NCBI GenBank assembly: GCA_037783415.1
Contig: JAZGTN010000098.1
Span: 248,001 to 312,000 of the forward strand
Reading direction: 5' to 3'
DNA from: Leptasterias polaris
Taxonomy: Eukaryota; Echinodermata; Asteroidea; Forcipulatida; Asteriidae
DNA: 64,000 bases
Shown here: in pieces, positions 24,103-36,100 of the stretch
How the letters are laid out: each line of letters starts with the position of its first letter
Position numbering within the stretch: the stretch's first letter is position 1
Translations under genes and position numbers: made by a program
Notes under the pieces: model-generated
Told to the model about the DNA's origin: nothing
Seen by the model: the letters and a program-made list of their open reading frames with translations, nothing else
The model's database searches: none

Positions 24103-24150
24103 ATGGAAGCCCTAAAGAGATTTAAGAAGAAAACGAAGGAAGCAGTTGAG
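24103..24150 (+). CDS. EEA1: EEA1 exon 1 (start codon, basic N-terminus)
   Basis: ATG 24103 opens MEALKRFKKKTKEAVE, followed by a consensus GTAAGT donor in phase 0. The Lys/Arg-rich start resembles the short basic N-terminus of vertebrate EEA1 before its Ser-rich linker. The 4.6-kb gap to exon 2 makes this less certain than the internal exons, but phase and order fit. Confidence 0.7.
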
Positions 24151-27100
24151 GTAAGTTTTGATGAGAGCCAGAGAGTCGGTTCGGAGTGTCAGTTTATATA
24201 AATAGTGATAAACTTGCTGTGAGTCGTGTATTTCCGACAGTCCGTTTACGTTTACGTTTACGTTGGTTGACTCAGCAGGATCCATAAGTTTGAACGTAAT
24301 GCTAAGGGTGGTTGATTGGTGCTCAAGCAGTAGAAATACAAGTGCCTACAGTCATAAATAATATTAACCCTCCTACTGTTCGCAACATTTTCAAGTGAGT
24401 TGACCAACCATTTGAAACCATTCAATTCAACTGCCAAAGTTGTGTATGGTGGCACAACTGTGCACAGAACTAACTGTGTACTGTGTACTAGTTGCGATAA
24501 TCGTAACCCTCCTTTCCCGACGGGCTTTAGCCCGGAGGGTTACGAGACAATGAGCACGAGATTCGACCATTCGTGCCAAAACGTGCAATTTCGACCAATG
24601 TTGACAGACTAGTCACCAGATTTGCCCAATTTTTACCACTTTCAAAAATCATGAAACAAATTCTAAGAACATGGGCTTAATCTTCAATGTCTAACAAATC
24701 CAACCATAATACTGAAAACATCATTGAGAAAATTATTTTGAAGAAAAAAAGATAAAAACTTACCGGAGACGGAGCGAAATGCTCGTGAAGTGTAGACAGA
24801 CGATGGTTGAGGTTTTAAACCCCGCACTTCGTTACCATGCAACTTCTCTACCAATCAGTGTAAATTCCCGACCAATCAGCACAAACCAAGGAAAAACAGA
24901 CCGGCCTGCCGCGGCTGTAGCCCGCGAACCGGCTATGCCCGCTCGCGGACTCACTGCACGGGTGTGTTTGTGTGTGCTTGCGCTGGGCTGTACATGTACA
25001 TGTATGCCAACGTCAACCTCGTCCCCGGGGTGTGTCGAGCAGTACCATGTTGACCGCTCTCTCATGGTAAACAATGGTTGGGAAAAAAGTAAAACATGGG
25101 GACGAGGTTGATGCCAATGTATGACTGTGTGTGTATGTATTGGGGTTACATACATGGCTCCATGCTTGTACACATGCATAGAGCCGCGCAGTGCAGTGAG
25201 TCCACAAGCGAGAACAGCCGGTTAGCGGGCTACAGCCGAAGCTCCGCCCAGTCTGTTTTTCCTCAACCTCAACCATCGTCTGTGTCCGATTCACGAGCAT
25301 TTCGCTCCGTCTCCGGTAAGTTTTTGTCCTTTTTTCTTCAAAATATTTTCTCAATTATGTTTTAAGTGTTATGGTTGGATTTGTTAGACATTGAAGATTA
25401 AGCCCATGTTCTTAGAATTTGTTTCATGATTTTTGAAAGTGGTAAAAATTGGGCAAATCTGGTGACTAGTCTGTCAACATTGGTCGAAATTGCACGTTTT
25501 GGCACGAATGGTCGAATCTCGTGCTCATTGTCTCGTAACCCTCCGGGCTAAAGCCCGTCGGGAAAGGAGGGTTACGATTATCGCAACTAACTGTGTACAT
25601 GCATTCCCTCATGGTATCATATTGCAAGGCTGGCATAGCTTCTATCATTCAAAACCATCATAGTGAATTGAATGGTCAGACAGCAACTTGGCAAGAGGGT
25701 TAAAAAATTAAAAGTTCAATGTAGACCTTTAAAAACTTTCCTTTTTACCCAGAGAAGATTTTTATGTTTGGAAAAATGGTGCAGAGTACATTAAACCGAT
25801 TTTGTGCAAGCTCGTTTTGGTGTGAAGAATCTCTGAGTCTGATGAGCTGACAGTGACAAGTGACAAGTGACAAGTGAAGTACCTGTTATGTTTAAAATTT
25901 GTAATATTGTCGGCACTACTTTCTACTCTAGTCTAGCTACCTGGAACTAGGAACTATAAACTGAAAGCCTAGGGGTCTGACAATTTGAACCTGAATGGTC
26001 AGACCAACCATTCTGTAAAAGGGGTGTTGCAAAACACCAGTCCATGCAAATAAAGACAACGCAGTGTGCTCTAGGCTCGATTTCACAAAGAGTTAAGATT
26101 GATCGTAACTGCAAATCCATCGCAGTTGCTTAGCAAAGAGTGATGTCACAATACAAATCACTATGGTAATACTGATAACTCATCTTAAGATGAATCTTAG
26201 TGCTTTGTGAAATCGACCCCTGGAAGCCTTGTTGTATCACCATGGTTCAAGCGTTGAGTGTACTTGTTGAAAGCAAAGCAGCTGCAAGTATTGAGTAAGG
26301 AGTTTCATTTTCTGAAGAGGTTATTGCATGTAACTCTGCAAAAAAGATGCACAAGCATTGTGAATGTTTATTACAGTGTGTTAGGAAAGTTTTAGGTGTG
26401 TAGTACAGAGGAAACTGAAGTTATTGCTGGCTAAAGACCAGAAAATGTTGAACTATCAATGACCATTTTTAAAGCGTATAGCATTATGGAGGCCCAAAAT
26501 GTGGGACTCCTATAGGCTCACAGGGAGCCTTAAATATAGTTTCTTGAAGTATGTTGGTACCGTGTTGTTTACTGATGCACACGCTGATTCGATTCACTGA
26601 AACAGCAGCAATACCTGCTTAGTCTTTTTCGTGTCGTTGTACAGTGCACTGTTTTATTCAGTGCAGCTTGCTGTTGTTTCATGTTCCAAGGTGGTGCTGT
26701 GTGTGATGAATACTGCCTTGACTAAAGACTACTAACTAGAATAGTGAAGTCATACAGTTTGTCATCACACAAACGCACCAGTAAACATCATGGCGCTGAC
26801 AATGTGTATATGAGTTATTGTCAGCTTGGGGATTCCTCATAAAACAACATCAAAAAGCTCTTAGGCCAAAAAAAATAATATGTGTGTTTCCTATTACACT
26901 GACCAAAAATTTTGGGTAGGTAGGGACAAAAGAACATTTTATTTTGACAGAATATTTTATTGCTCCAAAACTTAGGGTAGGAACGAATGTTAAAAATATT
27001 TTTGCCCTTGCACGTTAATTTCCTGCATACATGAACACCCTAAAAATGACATACATCTAGTCCAATGCCAGTAACAATAAATATAGTTGCAGTACCACAC

Positions 27101-30100
27101 TTGTACAAAATATGGGAGATATAAACAAGAATTCAATAATCATGAAATACTTCACTCTTCAGTAGGTGTCGATTGAAACTTCATAAACTTTTTTAAAAAA
27201 AGAAGAAAAAAAGGAAAAAAACGGATGTGAAGTTGGCAAAATTGCGTTTTGGGACGATCTCTTATCACATAATTTCTGCCATTAATAATACTATTTCCAT
27301 CAACAACCATTATCATGGGTTTGTGATTTGAGGAATCGGCTGTTTAGAACTCCGTTTGTAAATGAAATAACATTCGTGATTCAACGATCGTTCGACAACG
27401 CACACACACGTACAACATTGAGAATAAATTCAACGAACTTTGCCCCGCAACGCCCTCTATTGGCAAACATTGACGATGTTTAGTATTAATCCAAGCTGTG
27501 TATTACCGACAATCTGCAAGCACGTGCGGCACAAACACTGTGCAGCAATTCTTTACTGGCTTGAACGTTACCGCATTCTCGTTGAAGACTAGCCCAGCTC
27601 TCTTATGCATATGGTAATTTCAACGGCCATCAACGGCCAATCACAGCGTGCGGAATGGTGGTTATCGTGGACTTTGGACCGTACAGTACAACGGCCATGT
27701 GTGTGTGTGTCATGAACATACTACATGTACCTACTGTGGGCGACCGAACGTCGTGGGGCCCAGGCCTGTGCACGTGCGGTTGATACTCAGCAGTCGGCAT
27801 CATGTGGTTCGTGTTTTGACATTTGTATACTGAAATGAACGATCGCGATTCGGAATTGCGATCGCGGCCACATTAATCTAGCAAATATCCAGACTTTACA
27901 ACTTATAAAAACCATTTGAAAAATAGGAAATATTAAATATAAAACCCTTAAATCATTGGGTACTTTGTCAAAAACTTAGGAGTGGGATCGGGTATATTTT
28001 ATTTTATTTTTTCTGAAAATGTCTAAAAACTCCTAGGGTCGGCGTGTTTTTCTAGGGACGGTCGGGTAACCGGAAACACACATATTATTTTGTTTGGCCT
28101 TACACAAAATTGTTTAAATCAACACAATTGTTCTGTAGTGTACTTAAGTGAATATTTTGGCAAAATTTCAGCAAAACAATTTGAGGTTCCATTGGAGGAT
28201 CATCACAGTTCTTGAATCTTATGTGGGGCTAGGGCCAAGAAGTAGAGAGAGTCCAGCATATTGGCACTATGTATGGGGCTAATGTTATCATTAAGAGAAG
28301 GGGTTCACCCTGAAGTTTCTGGCAAGTGTGAGTATACTCCAGATGAGGTTTTTGCACAGTATAGGAAGATGAGATGGTGAATCGAACAAGCAACCTTAAA
28401 AAGTGGAGGCTTGATTTGGTAACTTTTCCAACCCTTGTTACCTTAGTACACACCTTATGAATGCTGTTTTATTATAAATATTATTATTGTTATCATAATT
28501 CCAATCCTGGTTGGTTGATACTTTAAAATCACCTGTTTCTGGTCTGATTGTTAAATGGGATTGGAATGTAGGCTCCACAGTGGGAGACAGCTAAGGAACC
28601 ATTGCACCAGCCAGAAACTTTGTAGTCTTTTTATGTGAGCATGCCTTGTGAGCATGCCTTGTGAGCATGCCTTGTGAGCAAGTTGATAAATATTGGTTTC
28701 CTATTTGTCATTTATCCAACAGGCTGGTAGATCATCAGGCAACACTTCCCAACAATCTCGTTCAGTGGCTGCAGCTGGAGAACAAGAGGCAAGATAGCAT
28801 TATTATTATTATTTTATAGACTTGTTTACAGGTTTCCTCAGGCTTGCTGGCTACAGTGATTAAGTTCACTTATGAGGCATCCTTGGTTTCATTACTAGAA
28901 ACATATACATGTAATAGCTTTAAATACAATAATCTAAATAATTCTTTTTCAAATTTGTGTTCCTTATAGATCAACAATATTTCCACTGCTTTGGATTTAT
29001 TTATTTATTTATTTATTTTTGGGACAGGGCTTTATTTGTCCGGTGTGTATGGCCACCCTGTCTTCACCAGAGCTGCTTCAAATGCATTGGGAATCAGATC
29101 ATAACTCTCCCAGTCCTCAGGATCTCACTACACTTCCTAAGGTTGAATCCCCAGGGAGCCATTCATCAAAGGTTGGTGTTCATCTCTGTTGACTTACTGG
29201 TAACCGGTAGCTGTGATCCTACATAGCCTCATCAATGGGCACTACTAATTGGTTCAGTTATGGGTTCCCCTTGCAGGTCTGATACTTCATGAAAGCAACT
29301 GGAGGCAATTGTCTCCTTGCTATGCCCCTGGTCATTCATTGCCTTGGTGCCCCCTAAGGGCCTTGTCACATGAGGCAACTTTTGCAGGCAACTTGGAGGT
29401 AACCAACTGCAGTGCATGCTACACGACCACTTTGGTAGCACATGAGTAATTTTTCAAACAATAATGTCATACAATCACCAAGAATAATATGTGAACATTC
29501 TAATGTGAATGGATTCTCTTTTTGGAGATTGCCTGGAACTGGCTGCCTGTAAATTGCCTCGTATAACATGACCCTAATACTTTACGGAGGCAGCGGAGGC
29601 AATTGCCTCCATGCCCTTATTCATTTGCCTTGGTGCCCCTCATAGACTAGAGGTGCCCTACTGAGGAGAAAATGCCTTGCCCTTAGGAGAACCAAGCAAT
29701 CAATATATTGATTGTTCACAGATCAATCGATTTGCTGTTTATCACAAATAAACACACAGTGCAAATAAGCGAAATACGAGTTATCAAAGATTAACATAAT
29801 AATACAAAAATTTCTCAGTATCAAAGTTTAATGTGTAGGCTAATTAAAAGAAATCTGAAGGCATGTAGTTTAAGATTGGGTTGTTCTTGCCGTGGAACTT
29901 CTATAACCAACTTGGTCATAAGAAATGATAAGGATGTGTTTATAAATATTAATCCAATTCTTTGTGTGTTTTTTTTTTGGTATCCATGGAATGACTGTTT
30001 TGCTACATCTCTGTCATGACAGAACAGGTAAGTTTTGGTTCATTTGTAAAGCTGTCTCATTCGTTCAAGATTTACACCATTTACATAGAACTTTACTCAA

Positions 30101-33100
30101 AGAATGAGCTACTTTTGTCAAAGAACTTTACTCAAAGAATGAGCTACTTTTGTCAAAGAACTTTACTCAAAGAATGAGCTACTTTTGTCGACATTTTAAG
30201 AATGAGGTTCAGAAAATCAGTACAGACATTTGGCATGAAAAGTTTCACGCCAAGTGTCTGTCATATTCGCTTCTGTAAATTTTCAAATTTTCAAACTGTG
30301 TAAATTTGATTAGTGTCAGCCTTGTGGTTGAATAAACCATACAATAAATAAAGAATAAAACAATATAATGTACTAGGCAATATTTTTAGGCACTTGAGAT
30401 CGGAAAAGTGCTTCCCTTGTAGCAGTTTGTTAACTTCCGATACAGGCCAGAATGGCTTATCTCCCTCGATATGCTGCAAATGATAAATGGCCAAATAATT
30501 ATACATTGTATGTGTCTTTATTTTCAAAGGGATGGTGATGTTTTGGCATTGAGACAAGAATTAGAAGATCTACGGGTGTCACTAAAGGTATGCAGGTCCA
30601 AGAAAAATAAATACTAAATATACCGTAAATCAAGGTGCTGGAACAAAAAGATACATTTTTGAGACAGGATTTCGAAGTTTTTGAATTATGAGACCGATTT
30701 ATGTAGCACCTTTTAACCCTCCTACTGTTCGCAACATTTTCAAGTGAGTTGACCAACCATTTGAAACCATTCAACTGCCAAAGTTGTGTATGGTGGCACA
30801 ACTGTGCACAGAACTAACTGTGTACTGTGTACATGCATTCCCTCATGGTATCATATTGCAAGGCTGGCATAGCTTATCTATCATTCAAAACCACAGTGAA
30901 TGGTATTGAATGGTTAGACAGCAAGAGGGTTAAGGGTTAACAAGGTGCTGCAGCCCACTTGGCAGCCACTGCCTGAAACACTGGGGCAAACCCCTTCTCT
31001 TAGGGGTATGCGCAACAGGGTTCCTTTGCATGCATTACACACCACACGAGACCTACACCTTTACGTCCCATCCAAAAGACGATGCAATAATGGTTGAGTG
31101 TTTTGCTTAATGACACAAGAGTCAAGACTGGGACTCGAACCCACACTCTGCTGATCAGAAACACCAGAGCTTGAGTCCAGTGCGCTTGGCCATGACATGC
31201 CACAAAATGCCCACGACACGGTGATTAACTGTTGTAATAGTAAAAGACAAAGATAATTCCTTAAAGTAGTAAATGCCTGTTTGTATTTTGATTTTGTAAC
31301 ATTTTGTAACAGTGTTTGTTCTTGATGTGATGTTGTTTTCTGCTAGGAGGAAAAGTGGTATTCAGAAGAATTGAAAAAAGAATGTGACAAACTTCAGCAA
31401 GGACAGGTTAGTTTTTTATTAAAAGTAAAACAAAAACGATACAAATCAGATCTGTGTTTTTACCAAATGGCATTCAGTCTAGTTCAGCTGAAACGTGTAT
31501 TCAGGTCTGGAAATTGACACTGGACCACAAAATTTGTCCGGCAATCTTTTGTTTTTTAATAAGAATACCTCACAGTATCGTTAATTTTAAAAAATGTGTT
31601 AAAATGTTGACTGTTGACTTGTTGTCCTATAAATATCTTTCAATTCTGTTGATTAAGAAACTATTACCCATGAAATCAAATAAAAATTTTCAAAGTTTGT
31701 AGAAAGTGTTTTCCTCATAATATGATTCTGGTTTTGTAACAAATTTTGCTGGTCCAGTAAAAACTTTGAGTTCCATTCCCCTGCAGTCTTGTGCTTCTTT
31801 TCCTGTGTTATTTTGCCTAGAACTTGCTCAAGATGATTTTGTATTGTAAGTCTCAAGTATCCCAATTTACTACTACTATTAATAGGACATTTATCACCAG
31901 TATCAGCCAACTTGATCCTTGGCTTTTTGTTTGATTTATTTGTGTTGCCTTTTTGTTGTTTATAGCCACCATCGGAAGGAGGTGATGAAAAACGAGAACG
32001 GGAAAATAAATATCTAGGTAAGTCATTTTGGGTATTTGAAATTCAATCATTCTGGCTTCTTGGTTGACTTAAGTAACTTGTCAATCGGAGTGTCAATGGG
32101 GGTGTCAACGGGAGTGTCAACGGGAGTGTCAACAGGAGTGTCAACGGGAGTGTCAATGGGAGTGTCTTCAATGGGAGTAATCATCATCAACAAAAATCTG
32201 TTTCACTTGTATAAAGCTCTAGTACCAATCCGCCAGAATAGTATATTTTCTATTGGACATATTGTCAGAGTCTAGAAAGCAGCACCTGAAAGCCTTCAAA
32301 ATTGTTGTAGCTTACTTTGACAGTAGCAATCAAAATTAGCCCGATGTGAACATGAACAAATAATAAACAATAATAAGTAGTTCTGATATTGTGCATTTAC
32401 AAAAATGTATCAATGTGCTTTACATCAGTGCCCTGGTCATTGGGCCATTATTATAGGCCGTACGGTGTAAACGAAAAGATGTCTGGAAAATGATTTTCGT
32501 TCCGACCCCCGTGGGTCTACTTTTTGAAGGTATATTTTGTGAGTTGTAGACATTAAACACTATACTAAAAGTTCTGCAAAAAATATCCAGTCAAATTTGC
32601 AAAAACATGCAAAGTTTGCAAAAAACGTTGTTGGGCGCAATCTGTGAAAATGCGCGCGCGCAATGTGCGAACTGAAGTCTGCCGACACACACAAATCAAA
32701 TTGCGCGGCTGAGACACGGAATTGACCATGGGCAGCGCGCAGTATCGATTCCTCTCGTTGGTGTGTGCGCCGTAAAACATTATTATATGTATTTTTAAAA
32801 AATCAAAGATTGCGTCGCGTCCAACAACGTCAATTGTGTGGTTTAGGCCATGTTTAAAACTGTAGGCCTACTTCTCAAAAACTAGACTATCGTGTCTTTT
32901 CAAAATCACTGAATGGTTAGCCATCAAAGTTTTGTGCCAAGAATAAAGAGCTTAGTTTAAAAAATTGTATCGTCATTGAACAACAAGGATGGAATGATGA
33001 GTCGCTCCAATTATTGTCAAAAAAATTAAGGAACTGACAATGTTTTGTCTTATTCTTTTGACCTTTGATTTCTAATTAATTGGATACTTTTCCCCTAAAA

Positions 33101-36100
33101 CACCTATCACTGTTAATTGCAAAAAAAAAAATCATAATGCATAAGGTAAAATTTTTTTTTTTTAAAGGGGGGGAAAAAGGGGGAAATGTTTGTTTTATCA
33201 AGTTAAAACACCCACCCTTACAGATCCGGTTTGTGGGGTACTGCTATTGTTGTTCTATTATTCCCTTTTCTGAAGAATTCCCTTGTGGGGTCCAATTGTT
33301 CCTATTGAAATGACCTTGTGGGGTCCATTGTTCCATTGTTGCCAGGACCCCACAAGTGCCAATCCGTGCGAACACCCTTTCTTGTGGATTTTCCCTTACC
33401 AGGCCCGTAACTAGGGGTGAGGGCCACTCATAGTATAATTTTCTTTGTTCAACCCAAATCATTTAAAATTTACCCAGTCAAATTTCCTTGTGGTGAATTC
33501 AATATCTGGCTGCGGCTTCCCAGGTTGTATCGTACTTGGATGTGACCCCTGGCTACACGGCAGTTTACGATTGAATAGCTTCTGACTGGCAACCCCCGAA
33601 CAAGGATATTTACAAAATAGGGAGACAGCCAACATAGATCTAGACAGCTCAGTTGGCCGAGCGCTGGTACGTTAATCTGGAGGTCGTTGGTTCAAATTCC
33701 GCTCTAGAAATTCTTTGTTCAACCCAAACTCGTTTAAAATTTACCCAGTCAGTTTCCTTTGTGGTTTATCATTTGATAACAAAATAAATAAATAAATAAA
33801 AAGGCATAAATAAATAATTTAAAAACCCATCAAAATAAAAAAAGGAAGACAAAGTCCACCCAAAATGTAAAAAAAATGGCGCCCCAAAAACCCACCAAAC
33901 AAAAACTAAAAAATTGACCAAAATGGCTGGAATTGGGCCTTCATTGTCAAAAAAAAAAGTAAAAATCCAGCGCCCCCACCCCCTCCCGCGTCATTGAGCG
34001 ACGGGCGGCGCTAACGTGCCGATGTCCTTTTCTTTCATGTTCGCCCCCCTCCGAAAAATATTAATAATAAATAAAGATGACAATAAAATAAAATAGATAA
34101 ATAAAATAAATAAAAAAATCGCCCACCCCCCCAAAAAACAAACAAAAAACCAAAAGGGTTAGAAGAATAATTCCTTTTACAGGCCTGCCCCTAACAACTT
34201 TGTTTGTCTTCCCCACCCCTCTTTAGGTTATATATGATGACGCCTCAAATTTCTTCAAGCTTGCCTTTCAAAACATGATTCTCACTTGACACGGGGAGAA
34301 GCTACATATTTAATAATTTACAAACTTTAAGAACATTTATGAACATTTTAAGTGCGTTACGATCCTATTTTCTTTGCATGTCCTTGAAAAAATGTTCTCT
34401 AATAAAAATTAGCGCATGAGGACCTTATGCACTGTATGCTGATACATAGGCGCCTTATATCGAGTATGGGCCTACTTTCAAAAGATGCTGTGAAGTTCGT
34501 GATCTCACACACATGATCTCATCATGACGAGGCGCTTGAACACGGCCTCATGCATGATTTTTATACTCTTCCCTAAAAATATTGTGCTTTCTCAGCTTTG
34601 ACATATTCTAAGTGAACAAAACACTTCGGTCTTATCACGGAGTCTTTCTCACTCGACCGAGGCATAGGCGCCGCCATGTTTGTTTTGGGGTGTCACATGA
34701 CGTATGGCCTAGGATGTGATTGGCGAATTTGGATCACATGGTGTCTGTGCGCAGGTATTTCAAATAAAATGTAACGAGCCGACGTGTCACAACCGTAAAC
34801 AGTGTTCGATCGCTGTCGATTATCTAGTGCAATGTTTAGTCGATAATTTCTCAAATTTGACTGCCGTTTTTGTGGAGAACTTTTCGGAATCGTAATCTCC
34901 AGCAATTACTCTGTTAAAAACTGCAGAGTTCTCTTAGACCCACAGGGGTCGGAACGGGACGATAAGATACAGTTTACCCGTATGGCCTATTATTAGGTGT
35001 TCGGCTCTTCAGCCGAAAACCTATTGTTATTGTTAAGTTTTGTTTTTTTTGTTTTTTTTCTGCCTCTTCTTCTTCCTTCTGAACCTTCTCTTGCAGATTT
35101 AGCAAAAAGTAAAAGATGTACAAACTTGAAACTGGCATATACTTGAACCTTGATATGAAGACAGCATGCAAACAATGACGTCATTATGACATCATCAGGT
35201 GTCGAATTACAAGGATTTTAGAAGAAAATTTATTTAATCTTTGAAATTCTGTAACAAATCACACTTAAGAGACTGGCGGTTGCTTTATGCGGGATCATAC
35301 TTTGGTCATATAGGTCTTTATTTTTTGTCGTGACCTCACATGACCTCTACTTCCGGTCGAAACCGGAAGTGCCTTATAACTTGAAAGTGGCACATTTTTT
35401 GGAGTTGTTTTAACGATGTTGTAACCTGGCAAGTGCATGGTTTGGAAAAAAATGACCGGTGACGTCACATGATTCAAAAGCGCCCTCTAGCGGCAGGTTT
35501 AAAACAGTTCAAAACACACTTTTACGAGATGTCTGTGGCAAAGATTATGAGAACCTCTTCAAAACTGGTAAATATGATGATATTTATGCAGACAACATAA
35601 TTGTATAGTCGTAGTATGATGACGTCATCATGTGTCACGTGGTAAGGCCCTAAAGGTGCACTTTTTGAAGCCGTGTATCTACTAAATTAAACAGCCGATT
35701 GGGTTGAAACTTGGTGTACTGTTAGACATTCACCATGGCTTGTGAAATGTGAAGTGACGTCATTATGACATCATCAAATCACAGCTTTGTATTTGAAAAA
35801 ATCATAACTCCCGAACCAGACATTGGATTTTTGTTATCTACATATCATCAGAAAGATATTCCAAAACCTAATGGATATTACACAAAGTGTGACCCCGTTG
35901 AATAAATCCAAAAAGATTCAAACTTTTGATCCGAAAAGAAATAGGCTTTGGATACATCATAATGGCGTCATCAGCAAAACCATGTCTTCTCATTTTCGAC
36001 CCCTTCTTTCATTACTCTACCACAACCAGAGTAATAACAAAACTTGAACGAATGACTTAATGAACAAATGCCGAACACCCTGTTTTTGTTCTTAAACAAA

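Noticed and set aside
24779..25365. Several overlapping frames of 86-115 residues around 24.8-25.4 kb
   Set aside because: All lie inside the palindromic foldback element and mirror each other on the two strands; none has a recognisable domain.
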